Assembly (NCBI RefSeq): GCF_003573695.1
Contig: NW_020650859.1
Coordinates: forward strand, 992,001-1,056,000
Direction of reading: 5' to 3'
Length of the DNA stretch: 64,000 nucleotides
Source: Papaver somniferum
Taxonomy: Eukaryota > Streptophyta > Magnoliopsida > Ranunculales > Papaveraceae
Part shown: in pieces, positions 11,925 through 24,064 of the stretch
Position numbering within the stretch: the stretch's first letter is position 1
Layout: the number at the start of each line of letters is the position of its first letter
The notes under the pieces: generated by a model
Seen by the model: only the letters and a program-made list of their open reading frames with translations
Told to the model about the DNA's origin: nothing
The model's database searches: none
Position numbers and translations under genes: made by a program

Positions 11925-12495
11925 TTGCATCCCTAGTTCAAGTGAGGATAATAAAACAATGATGAACTGAAGAAGTCGCAATCATAATCACCTTCATTCA
12001 AATTATAAACATTTTGAGATTAGGTAACAATGAATCTTTTCTGAATTTAATAATTTGCAATATGTTCTGATATTATATACTCTATGAGTTACTCTTACAG
12101 CTTTTTACTGCTATGTTTACTGCTCATTTTGTGATTTACTTTTGTTGGTCTGAGAAGTATATGCATGAACTGTTGAGACAAACTTGGAGCTTTCTATGTA
12201 GTTTTTGGCTCCTAAGCTTCTAGGAAATATAACTAGGTCTTAATTCTTAGTGTGTGATTTCGAGTTGCTGAATCTGTTCATTCGAAGTAAAATAGTGCTT
12301 TGGGTAGTTCAACAGACTGTATTCCGTTATTATAGAAATTTTAGAAAACCGAAGCATAGACTGGATGTAATTTCTGAAACATGAATATTTCAAATTCTGT
12401 TCATCGTCGTTTTCACCATTATCAAACCTAAGTGTTACTTTACAACTCTGCATCAGCATATCAAAATGAATAACAATGATTCGAAATGCACCACA
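11925..12495. other. between F-box pseudogene and LINE
   Basis: Probably the 3' flank of the F-box pseudogene plus the 5' leader of the LINE. The LINE 5' end could not be fixed by eye, and no target-site duplication was identified. Confidence 0.4.
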
Positions 12496-12499
12496 AATA

Positions 12500-13720
12500 A
12501 ACAAGTTCTTCCTCGTGATCTCATTATGGATGATATACTCACTAGAGATGTTATTGAGTCTGTGGTCCGGCTCACTCTTGTATGCATATGAAGAGAGAAT
12601 GTAGTAGTAACAAGAGGAGTTCTGAATTACTACATTAGATCTTTATGGGGAAATGATCATGAAGTAGTTATTATAAACACCAATAGGAGGAATGTTTTCA
12701 TATTCAGGACTAAAAATAGAGAAGTTTAGCAGAGAATTTTAAGAGGAAGACCACATTCTGTTCAAGGCTATCTTATGATTCTGATGCCATGGGAGTTCCA
12801 TATGAATGTTAAAATGTCATCTTTCAGTTTGAGCTATTCTATGTTGAATTTAGACTAAGGGATGATTTAGATAGAGATAATATACCCTATATGATAGCTT
12901 CTCAGGCTGGTGAAGTGATTAAGGTTTTCAACAGAGATAGAACTGGGGTGGTTAAAGCAAGAGTTAGAGTGGATGTTAATCTACCAATATGCAGAAAGGT
13001 CAAAATTACTTTGGAAGATGGGGAAGTGGTGAAGATTGCAATTTTTTACTTGGGGTCTCAATCAGCAACTTGTATAAATTGTTATGTCTTCAATCATAGT
13101 GAGAAATATAGTGGAATTGTGGCTAATCTTGCATGGATGAATGAACCTGTGCTTTCTCTTCAGGGTGTTGATCCTTTCAATGAAGAAGAAGATGTGAACA
13201 ATCAAGTTATTCAAGTAGATAACCCTGGGAATAGAGATGAGATAATGGAAGATAATGTTCAAGCTAATGAGGTGGAGATAACTAATGCTGAAGTGAGGGA
13301 AGCAGAAATCAAAAGAGGCCCTCCTAGCTCGCCTGTTCCTGCACAAGTTTATGTTGATACCATGACTGGTCCTACTGACGGGGAGAGAGGTGTTAAAAGA
13401 ATGAGAGCTGAGGATGTTAGAGAAGATCATCTGGTTTTGGAGGCATTATATAGAGACATAAATGATGCTCTGGTTAAACTGGCTGAAGCAGTGACAAATG
13501 ATGACAAAGAAGCTGGAAAGAGCAAATGGGTTTGGGGTGATATATTAGATGACTATATTGCTGGAAAGACAAAGGAGATGGGTGAAAGTTCTAGCTCTGT
13601 TGCTCAAGAGGAAAATATGGAGGAGATCAACAAAGACCAAAGCCAGGAATCTGCTACTAATGCTAAGGATGCAGCTGCAATTACTCTGGATATCATAACC
13701 AAACAGGTCATTTTTTATTT
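12500..13720 (+). pseudogene. LINE ORF1, DUF4283-like, broken
   Basis: The frame from 12,891 reads RVDVNLPICRKVKITLEDGE followed by an INCYVFNH segment, the usual DUF4283/zinc-knuckle signature of plant L1 ORF1 proteins (an RNA-binding nucleoprotein). Upstream, in broken frames from about 12,500, pieces such as ILTRDVIE, LRGRPHSVQGYL and ILMPWEFHMNV give the start of the same domain. Stop codons interrupt it. The CCHC knuckle is degraded, with few cysteines remaining. Confidence 0.8.
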
Positions 13721-13868
13721 TTACTTGAGAAGAAATCAAATTGAATCCTACTTTACTCTGTTTGTGATTATTGCTTTTCCTAGTTTTATATGCTTAAGTT
13801 GTTATTTTTTCTACTCTGATTTCTTTTTTTACCTAGGTTTATATATGTCTAATCTTCACTTTAACATA

Positions 13869-16800
13869 ATGAAATTGTTAGCCTGGAATGTGCAAGGAAT
13901 TGGCGCCCCTGGGACTAGAAATCATTTAAGCTATCTTATTAAGCAGTTTAATCCTGATATGATATTCTTGTCAGAAACAAAAACTGATAATGATAGAATG
14001 GAAAAGCTGGCTAGAAGATTTAAATTTTCTGATTGGTTTTTGGTCCCTAGAATTGACTTAAAGGGTTGAATGCTCATTGCTTGACATAATAATTTGAAAG
14101 TTAAGTGCATTGATTTTAAACACAATATTTGCATGTTTAGTATTAAGATAACTTTGGAAACTTTTGGAACTTAGTCTACACGTATGGTTCTTTAAGTTCT
14201 AATGAAAAATATGATCAATGGAATGTTATTAACAACTTTAGTGAGACTAGCATTTCCCCTTGGATTATTATAGGAGACCTTAACTTTATCATGCATGTTT
14301 GATGAAAAAAAGAGGCAAATGATAACTATTCAAAAGCTAATAAGTTTATTCATAATACTATCCAAAACCTAGGTCTTATTGATCTTAGATATCAAGGCAT
14401 TCCCTTTACTTGGTCAAATAACAGACAAGGTCAGGAAAATATTAAGGAAAGAATTGATAGAGTCTTAGCCTCTATGAGTTGGACTACCATTTTTCCTGAT
14501 GCCATAATTAAATATTTGGTCAAAGTTCTGATCATACTCCTATCTTATTAGATACTATTCCTTTAAAAAAAACTAAAGAAGTCTAGGCCTTTTGGGATTA
14601 TTAGATCTTGGCTAAGTCATGATAACTTTACCAATTTTATTAAGGATAAATGGTCTCATAACACTAAGAATCCTATTACTCTTAAATTGAAAAATCTTTC
14701 TTATGATTTATCTATATGGAACAAAAAAGTTTTGGGAAATATTTTCCAAAACATTAGTGATATTAATATGAAAATCACTGACCTTCATCGTATTGAACCC
14801 TTACTTGTAGTTGAAATAAAACAATTACAAGAACAACTGGATGCTTGGTACGATAGAGAAAACGACTATTGGAACCAGTTATCTAAAGATAAATTCCTAA
14901 AAGACTATGATAGAAATATTGCATATTTTCATCAGACTGCTTCGAATAGGAGGAGAATTAACCATATTCATACTCTTAGAGACTCTTCTGATCTGCGGAT
15001 AGAAGACCCTGAACAAATAGATAATATGTTAATTAAACACTTTAATGATATTGGAACTTCTAATGGAATCATGCATGAAAAAATTATAAACGATCTTATT
15101 AAACCTGTTATCACTGATGAAGATAACAGAAAATATTACTAGAATTCCTGAGATTGATGAAATAAAAAGTACTTTATTTTGTATGAACCAGTGGGGTGCA
15201 CCAGGTCCAGATGGTTATCCACCTGGATTCTTTAAAACCCACTGGGATATTTTTGCTAATGAGATTGTTAACCTTGTACAAGATTTTTTCAAAACCAAAC
15301 AAATGCATGCAAAGTTAAACTATTCTATGTCACTTTAATTCCTAAAGTTCAAAATCCTTACAGCCCAAATGACTTTAGACCTATAAGTTTAAGTAACACT
15401 TTATACAAATTAATTTCTAAGATACTTGCGAACAAGCTTAAACCTCTGTTAAACAAAATGATTTCGCAAAACCAATCTGCTTTCATTCGCCAAATTACTG
15501 ACAACATCATTATTGCTCATGAAATACTTCATACTATGAGAACTTCAAAAAACAAAAATGGTCGTTTTGCTTTAAAGATAGATCTTTCGAAAGCTTTTGA
15601 TCGTATTGAATTGAAATTTTTGGAAAAAAACTCTATCTGCTTTTTGTTTCAATAATGATTGGGTTCATCTTATTATGCAATGCGTGACAACTACTTCATT
15701 TTATGTTCTTCTCAATGGAATCCCTGGTCAAACTTTTGAAGTTAACAGGGGGCTCAGACAGGGAAACCCTTTGTCTCCTTATTTGTTTATAATATGTATG
15801 GAGTTTTTATCTAGAATTCTTTTTAAAGATGAATTTGATAATAGAATTGCTGGAATAAAAGTTTCTAAAACTGCGTCATCTGTTTCACACCTTTTCTTTG
15901 CTGACGATTTTTTTTTTGTTTTCTAAGGTTGGGATTCCTGAAGTTAGAAATTTGATAGATGTATTAGATTATTTGGTGATATTACTGGTCAGGTGATAAA
16001 TTTACAGAAATCTAGTGTCTATTTATCTCCTAAGATTCATAATAAACATTGTAAAATAATAAGTAGGATCCTTAAAGTTAGACAAATCTCAAAAAATGAT
16101 AAATATCTAGGAACTCCTTTATTTTTTGATAGAAATAAGACTAATAGTTTTGAACCTTTGCTTAGCAAGTATTATGTTGCTCTTTAGGGTTGGAAGGTTA
16201 AACTTCTGTCACAGGCTGGCAGAACTGTCATTATAAAGTCAGCACTAAGTGCTTATCCCAGTTATCAAATGCAATGCATTTCTTTCCCAAAGATTGTGCT
16301 TGAAAATTTTGATAAAATTCAGCGTGAGATTTGGTGGAATAAAAAAGATGCTGCCAATGGAATTTATATTAAAGCTTGGGTTAGTATCTGTACTAGTCTT
16401 GAATCTGGAGGTTTAGGAATTAGAAATCCTCATAAACAAAATCTTTCTATGTTAACTTTATTATCCTGGAGATTGTTAACCCTAATCATCTGTGGGTTAT
16501 AATTTTAAAACATAAATACTTCCCTAAGTCTTAACCCTATGATATCCTCTAGAAAATATAATCTCTCATGGATTTGGAGAAGCATTAAAAAAGGTCTAGA
16601 TATTATTAAATCTAACTGTGAATGGCAGGTTAATTGTGGTTCGCAAGCTAGTATTTGGTCTGATCATTGGTTGCCTAAACAGGATGTTTGCATTGTCCCT
16701 AAAATAGTTGACAATAAATTACCTTTTACTGTTAAACAACTCACTGATGGTCATGGATCCTGGGATGATTCTATGATTAAAAAATATATTCACCCTTCTT

Positions 16801-17863
16801 TGCATAATAAAATTAAGTCTATAACTTTAGATCCTAAAATTCCTGAAAGAATTAGATGAAAGCATACAAATTATGGTGAATGCACAACTAAATCTGCTTA
16901 TCATGTGATTTCGAATACTAATACTAGTTGCAGTGAGAGACTTTTCTAGAAATCTCTGTGGAAGATAGATTGTATTCCCAAAATTAAATTATTTTGTTGG
17001 AAAATGGTTTCTAACTTCCTAACTCTAGGAGAAAGAACATATAGGTATAACAAGAATGCATATCCTTGTTGTTGTCTATGTAATGATAGTCAATTAGAAA
17101 ATGAATGTCATTTATTTCTGAATTGCAGTTTCTCAAAATGCATTAGGTCTACGTCTTCTTTTCCTGGGATCACAAAAATATGTCATAACAATGATATTAA
17201 ACATTGGTTTTATATATGCTTGTATGATGATGACACTAAAAAAGATATTACTAAAATTTCTTACATACTTTGGTCTATTTGGAATTTTAGAAATGATGTT
17301 GTTTTCAATTATGCTAAGCATGATCCTTTACTCTTAGTTAATAAAATTCAAAAGGAATATATGAGCATTCCTAATAACAAGTCAGTTCTTAGGATCATAA
17401 ACCATGATGATTGCTTAGATTCAGATGATTCAAGTCATTATGATTGGACTGTTCGTTTTGATGTTTCCTTTAAAGAAAATAATAACACCATGGTATATGC
17501 TACATCACTTTCTGATGCTACAGGAAACAACAGAGCAATTAAAGTAGTTTCCAGCTGGGCACCAGCGCCTTAGATGCGGAAGCAAAGGCATTTCTTCAAG
17601 CTCTCAAGTGGATATCAGAAGAGAAGATTAACTCTTGCGAGTTCATAAACGACTGCTAAAACCTTGTGTCAACTATCAATGGAGCCAATACTTATCAACC
17701 TCATTGGAGAGAGCTAAACAATATCAAGAAATGCAAAGAACTTTTTAATGCTTTTAGTAATGCGTGTTTTAAATTTAGAAGTAGGAATTTACTCTTTTCA
17801 GTAGACAAGTTAGCAAAGAAGCTAGGATTTTTAGCATCAAGAACTTTTCATCAGATTGTTTAG
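13869..17863 (+). pseudogene. LINE ORF2 (endonuclease, RT, RNase H), broken
   Basis: The endonuclease begins at 13,869 (LLAWNVQGIGAPGTRNHL, then PDMIFLSETK) and is cut by a stop at 14,067. The RT core is visible as GAPGPDGYPPGFFKTHW (15,190s), LKIDLSKAFDRIE (15,570s), GLRQGNPLSPYLF (15,750s) and the catalytic FFADD (about 15,895). The zf-RVT carries the C-X-C-X2-C / H-X4-C pattern (CCCLCND ... CHLFLNC). The RNase H remnant reads WTVRFDVSFKENN. At least seven frame breaks or stops are present. In living relatives this protein performs target-primed reverse transcription. Confidence 0.9.
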
Positions 17864-18719
17864 ATAATTCTGTTAAGACGCAGATTTTGGACAAATTAAG
17901 AAGGAAATCCTTTCCTATCTTAAGCCTTGTAGCTTCTAGCTAATAAAATCGGCATTGTTTATCAAAAAATAAATAAAAATATATCAATCATCTGTTTATG
18001 TGCAGGTAATGAAACCCATGACAGCTTTGGTTTAAGATCATTACTCTGATTCCCTAATTAAATTTTAGAAAAGTATTACATAAATTTCAAACCAACCAGA
18101 TGATTAAAATTGAATGGAATCCAGATATGTGGAAAAGAATACAAATCGACAAAGATTTCTGTAAGACTTCATATCCACATCCTAAATAAAAAAATAATTT
18201 AAATATTGGGAATTCCAAAAAAGCCAGTAAAGAGAAGAGAAAAATCATCACATACCTTATTATCGACCATAACCCATCAATCATAAGCAGTCCGTGATAT
18301 TTGTGTCACAAGAATTAGTGTGGCATGTAGCTCAGAAGCTAGGGAGTTGTATCAAAGACGACGATGAGAAAACAAAAAACCAACATGCAAATCGATGGGA
18401 CTTGAAAAGTTGCATTATAATCACCCGGTAAAGGAATTTCGATCTTTTCTCCCTTAAATTACCATACAAAGAGATTTACAGTTTTAGATCGTTGTTCGGG
18501 GGCAGATGAAACAAAGATAAAGCCGAAACATTTTTTGAGAGAAGAGAGAAGTTGAGATTTTTTGCTTATTTTTGAAGTTACTTCTTTGCTTCTAAAAATT
18601 TGTTATAAATGAGACATCCATATTGACTTTCGATTTTTTTACTTTCAGAATACAAAAAGTTGTTTCTTCTATAAGTTGCTTTTTGATTTTTGGAAGCAAA
18701 AAAGCCAAAAATTAGTTTG

Positions 18720-19260
18720 GTTTATCTAAAAAGTTAGTTTTGTCTTCTGGAGCATGGTGTACGCTTCACGCTTCGGAGCGTAAGCTTCGCTTCAAATTTC
18801 AACATTTGGCTCCGAAGCGGTCAAGTGAAGCGCATCTTTCATGAAGCATACGCTTCGTTTCAAATTTAAGCATTTCGCTCTGAAACGGTCATGTGAAGCG
18901 CATCTTTCATGAAACTTTAAAATTTTCGCCTAATTTTTAAAGCTATTAAAAGAAAAATATGAATGTTTTAAGAGGGGTCGAATACCCCACCTCCCACTCA
19001 TCTGGAGTTGGTTGAACTGGTATACACGCTTTATTTTTGATAAAAAGTAGACTTATATAAAATATACATATATATTATCTTCCTAATAGATTTATAATTA
19101 CTAGTTACGACTAATTTATTTTATTAGAAAACATCCGCTCCGCTTCAAACATCAACCATGAAGCGACGTTTCACGCTTCGACATATTCATCGCTTCGTAA
19201 AAATGAAAAACGCTTCACGCTCCGTTTTACGCTTTCAGGATGCGTTTAGCACGGAGGTGG
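18720..19260. repeat. cluster of GAAGCG/CGCTTC motifs with direct repeats
   Basis: The hexamer CGCTTC or its complement GAAGCG occurs more than ten times in two blocks (18,750-18,905 and 19,135-19,240). Block 1 contains two diverged direct copies (about 60-70 bp) of CGCTTC-AAATTT-CAACATTTGGCTCYGAAGCGGTCA...GTGAAGCGCATCTTTCATGAA. The blocks are separated by about 230 bp of A+T-rich DNA. It looks like the two ends of a short non-autonomous DNA element, but no clean terminal inverted repeat or target duplication was fixed. The ORFs at 19,158-19,433 and 19,240-19,479 are not convincing genes. Confidence 0.6.
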
Positions 19261-19754
19261 TTGAGGGTGAAGTTCAGTCAATGGGAGGAGTCAAGGATGA
19301 AGTTGAATCCCAAGGGTGTTTGGCATATGTGGAATTGGAACTCCAGGGAGTTGAAACTACTTTATTCAGTGGAAAATCAAAAGACACCCCTCCATGGAAT
19401 TTTGAACTCCATCTTTCCAAGTCTTCCCCTTGACCATTTTGACATTTTACTTTCTTTTTTTTCTTTAAACAATAATTAATTTCCTATACTTATAAATTTA
19501 CGATGATAATTAAAATGTAATTATATTATATTTTATTTTATTTTAAAATTTGTAATATTTAATACTTAAACAATATTTTGTTTTTTTCGCATATTAAAAG
19601 GTGGAAAAAAATATTTTTCTATTATTTAAATAAATTACTGATGTTGATAAATTATTAAATTTAAAATTTAAAATAATAGTCATCTAAATTACCAAAACTG
19701 ACTATTATTTAATATTATATTTATTTTTTCGCATAAAATTGAGCTTTATTCTAA

Positions 19755-20690
19755 TGTTAATCAACAAATTTCTTACATAGCAGGCAAGCGAGCAGTAAGC
19801 TGCGCCGCAAGCCCTTTTTGAATTGCAAAACCTATCCTTTTAAAATCAAACTCACTCGAGCCGGGGTCATGACATTATTGTGCATGACTTTCTGGACTCT
19901 CTTAAGAAGTCCTACCGCCTATGGAGCCAAAAACCCAAAAGTATCAAAAGCAAAGGGGATAAAAGCATGTCTATTATCGATACACGCTTTCTCATGCTTC
20001 GCTATCTTACCTGAGGCAGCCCTCAATGCTGCTTGGCCAACTGTAAAGGCACCACTCCCAATGAGTAAAAACTCCAGTGAGGTCAACACATACGTGTTTG
20101 CCATTCGCCCATCCAAAAATAAGAACGTCCGCTGGCCTGAGTGTTGATCTCCCTGCAAGTGGGTTTGTCAAAAGGTTGACAACCGCTTCTTTCTTTGCTG
20201 AAATGCCAACTCTCCATAATACATCATAAAACGTATCTCTCACATGATCATGTCTATATTTAAAACCATGATCCACTTTACAATGAACTGCATGTTTACC
20301 ATATGCGTCTAAGCATCCCCGTGAAACAAGCAGCACAACAAGAATCTGAGGGGTACAAAGGGATCATTAACCTGTACTTAAGAATAGACCGATACTCCAC
20401 GGGTGACATCTTCTGACCAAGTCCCTCAATCGGAATAGCAAGAAGGAAGTCATGTGCATGCGCTGCTTGCAGGCAACCCCCTTTTTGTCTGTCTGATAAC
20501 TCATAAACTGTATCCATGTCTTCAACAACTTTACCAAAAAGAGCACTGTCCAGGTTGCTTTGTGCTTTAAGGGGGCGGTTTCCTTATTGGTGAAGTTGCT
20601 GAAGTCATAATCAGGAAGAGTTGCTTGTAGTGTCCTCAAGGCCTTAAAAAAATTGCCATCCATTTCCACCACTCACCCTCTTAATATGTG
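19755..20690 (-). mobile_element. 3' fragment of RLE-type non-LTR retroelement
   Basis: On the minus strand, in three alternating frames, the fragment encodes the C-terminal half of the same protein type as the plus-strand element at 21.6-24.7 kb. It shows a zinc-knuckle-like segment (CCAACF ... YGKHAVHC), RHDHVRDTFYDV, the catalytic-looking RPADVLIFGWANGKHVCVDL and a tail ending RIGFAIQKGLAAQLTARLP near 19,770. Frame changes at about 20,330, 20,150 and 19,860 show it is dead. The RT part is absent. It lies in opposite orientation to its relative with about 0.9 kb between them. Confidence 0.85.
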
Positions 20691-20699
20691 ATCTTGTAA

Positions 20700-21580
20700 A
20701 CCCCATGATTGCACACGCGATGATAGAAAAACATATTACGACGCCTCCTTAGCGGCGTATAAACCAATGTCTCCATATCTAATAGGTAGGGTGGCTAACC
20801 TCCATTGTAACTCCCTAAAAAAAACCTCCACGAACTTTCAATTACATTTATTTGAATTAATAATTTAAATAAACTTTTCAATTAAATATAAAATTATTTA
20901 CTAAAATTACATTCACATAAATAATTAATTATTATTGTTGATAAATTATTTATTTATTAAAAAATAATAGTTTTATTTATCAAGTTATTAAAGAAGGTTT
21001 TCTATTCATCAAGTTATTTGAATCTAAAATTGGGGTTGGATTTATATTGAGATAATTGTGGAATCAATCAAATAAGGTGAGAAGTTTTAGAAAAAAAAGC
21101 CAGCCATCTCTAAGCTAGAGGTGAATGCTAATCAGGGATCTATTCCTATATGAAGATTTTATGGACGATACCATGTATACTCTTTCTATTCTTTGCTTTC
21201 TTCACCGTGTGAGTATAACCTCACATGTATTCCTATTCCTTTCCTGATAAAGAACAAGTTTCTTCAAATTTTCAAACATTTAATTCCTAATTGACAAGAC
21301 ATTTTCAAACATGCACATCTTCTGTTCGATAAAATGTCCCCTTTGAGTACATATACATCTTCCATCGGAACTATCGAAATACACAACAGAGTGACAATAC
21401 GTCTTCAAATTAGATGCATACTTCAAAATATGAAGCTGTGCAGACGACAGCCTTTGTCATTGCCCCTTCAAGCAAGTTCATGGCTGCCAGGATGGAATTA
21501 ATGGCAGGGGTTATGTAAAGGGTTCTTTCCTGAAGCATGTTTATGACATGCATCTCTCCTCTGAAGATGACAAGATCATA
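20700..21580. other. A+T-rich spacer between two retroelements
   Basis: Mostly A+T-rich (20,830-21,010 especially), with no recognisable gene. The minus-strand ORF at 21,410-21,610 has no domain resemblance. The 5' end of the plus-strand retroelement may begin here. Confidence 0.5.
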
Positions 21581-22336
21581 TGAAGGGATTTGATTGCTTA
21601 TAACTTGCACATTTACTCTGCTTGGGAGAATGTTCTACGTCGCTTGCATATGTGGTTATGTTGCAGATGTATGCATTTCCACGGTTGGAAGAAAGCTTGC
21701 AAGGGGAGATGGAGAAGTGGAGATGTTCATGGAGATGTCATAGTCGGGCCTCTCAATGGTGCAGAGGTTGAGTTTCTTCTTCACGGTTTGGACAAACCAG
21801 GTGAGCTTTTGCCAGCTGGTGCTGATGCCTGCTTAGTTTCTACCTGCAATACAACCTGTGGACCTGTAGCCTACTTAGTTCCTTCCAGTAATACAACCGG
21901 TGATGTTGTAGACTGTATTGGTGATGGTGACGTTGTAGAAGCGTCTACTCCAGGACCCTCCCTTTCTACAGACTTACTAAACGCAGTGCTTCAAAGGCAG
22001 TTCACGACAGTCTCTAGCATTCCGCATAAATGCAGGCTTGCTTTTATGAGAACACTAAAGGTATGTCTTGACAGGATTATTGTAAATCCTGGTAGCTTAG
22101 CATCTTGGTTACATCTTATCTTTCTCCCAATCTGCACGCTAACCTTGTTCAAGCTAAGAAGCTCCGCTGAGAAGAAATCCGGCAACAGAAAACGTTTACA
22201 GGTTGCAGCCATTAATCGGGCTCTTGCTGTTTGGAAAGAGCCTAACGGCTGTTCTATTTTGTTAAAGAAACTTCTACAACAGCCTTTACGTTTTGGGTCT
22301 AAAGAGGCAGATGAGAAGATATAAGACGCAGCTACC

Positions 22337-24034
22337 TTGTTAGCATGTCAAAAGAAGATAAGTTGTGGCCATTTCGCAGCAGCCATTCGAGTGCTCTCTT
22401 CGTATGGTTTAGCTCCTCGTAACGAGTACACGTACTTGGAACTGCTAGACAAGCATCCACCTGCGCCTCTGCCCACTGTTTCCTGTGATGAGGCCATGGT
22501 TGACCCAATTATAGTAGATTCTCGGGTTGTTTTACGGGCTATCAGTAGCTTCCCCAAAGGCACTTCATGCGGTCGTGATGGTTTGCGTGCTCAGCATATG
22601 GTCGACACAATCAGTGGGGCGGCAGCTGCTATTGCAGATGATTTACTTGTTTCGATTACTGGGGTTGTCAATCTTTGGTTGGCTGGTAGGTGTCCTGCGG
22701 TTTCGGGAGAGTTTATTGCTAGTGCACCTTTAACCACTTTATTTAAACCTGGAGGTGGTATTAGGCCCATTGCAGTTGGTACAGTTTGGCGCAGATTGGT
22801 CTCGAAAGTAGCTGTTGTATCGGTTGGTAAGGATATGTCTACTTATTTGGGCGATTACCAATTCGGGGTTGGTATTCCTGCTGGTGGGGAAAGTATTTTA
22901 CATGCTGTAAATCGCCTACTGGAGATGAATGGTCACTCAGAGAAAATGTCAATGATGCTCATTGACTTTTCCAATGCCTTCAACATGGTGAGCAGATCGC
23001 AGCTCATCAAAGAGGTTCGCCTTCATTGTCCAGGTATTTCTCGTTGGGTAGAATTTTGGTACTCGAGGCCTGCCAAACTCTACTATGACCATTATATTTT
23101 GTCATCTGCACTTGGAGTTCAGCAAGGTGACCCCCTCGGTCCTCTTCTCTTTGCATTGACACTTCACCCCCTAGTGAAGACTATTGCTTCTCAATGCAAA
23201 CTTGACTTGCACGCTTGGTACTTGGATGATGGTACAATTATTGGTGATACATTAGAGGTAGCTAAGGCTCTGAGCATAATAGAAACGGAAGGACCACGCA
23301 GGGGTTTACATCTTAATGTAAAGAAAACCGAAGTCTTTTGGCCTTCTACTGACCCCAGAAGCACAGCTTACAGAGTTTTCCCCGCTGATATTGGTAGACC
23401 TTCTAATGGTGTTAAACTATTGGGTGGACCGGTGAGTCTGGATTTGAACTTTATCAGTGATATGATGTTGAGCAGGGTGAATAAGACTGTTCAATTGATG
23501 TCTGCTATCAAGAAACTCAAAGACCCTCAAAGTGAGATGTTATTACTTCGCAATTGCACTGGAGTTTCTAGATTGTATTTTGCAATGCGTACTACCAATC
23601 CTGAAGCCTTACAATCTGCCACTGCCCTTTTTGATGATCACTTACTTAAGTACTTGAGACTTCTCATCACTGGTGATGGTGCGGGGTTTGGTCCTCTACA
23701 ACAGCGACTATCTACCTTTCCCATCAAAGATGGTGGACTTGGCATTTACACCATGGCTGACACTAGCGCCTACTGTTACCTTGCTTCTCAGTGTCAGACT
23801 ACTTCGGTACAAAAGGTGATCCTTGGTAATTCATTCTCAACTGAAAAAGGCTCTGCTTATCAGTTTTCACTACATAATTTTGCTCAGGTATGTGGCTTGC
23901 CTTCTACATACTGTGTCGATGATACTGCCCCCCCATCCATGCACTCCCTGGCAGTCACTTATTTTGATGCAGTTAAGAAGCAAATCCCAGACCAATTTTC
24001 TATGTCCACAAGAGATTCCATCCTGTGGCAGTGA
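22337..24034 (+). pseudogene. reverse transcriptase section of RLE-type element
   Basis: This is the longest uninterrupted piece (565 codons) of the element's single frame. It holds the complete RT palm: motif A with DFSNAF, motif B GVQQGDPLG, motif C YLDDG, and the following motif with LHLNVKKTEVFW. The catalytic aspartates are present, which argues for recent activity of the family. It continues in the same frame on both sides after single stop codons. The thumb-like region (MSAIKKLKDPQSEMLLLRNC, GVSRLYFAMRT) is intact. Confidence 0.85.
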
Positions 24035-24064
24035 AACCGTATCAAGCATGCACAAGATTATTTA

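Larger units (their letters stand above)
12500..17975 (+). mobile_element. degenerate L1-type LINE
   Basis: The parts appear in canonical order on the plus strand: DUF4283-like ORF1 with zinc-knuckle remains (about 12,500-13,200), APE-type endonuclease (13,869-14,570), reverse transcriptase (about 15,140-16,200), zf-RVT (about 17,000-17,130) and RNase H-like tail (about 17,430-17,870). It ends in an AATAAA/ATCAAAAA-rich tail near 17,940-17,975. Many stops and frameshifts divide ORF2 into at least eight pieces, so the copy is dead. No target duplication could be fixed. Confidence 0.93.

Noticed and set aside
13062..13430. Minus-strand ORF of 122 codons opposite LINE ORF1
   Set aside because: Shadow of the DUF4283-like frame; no recognisable domain.
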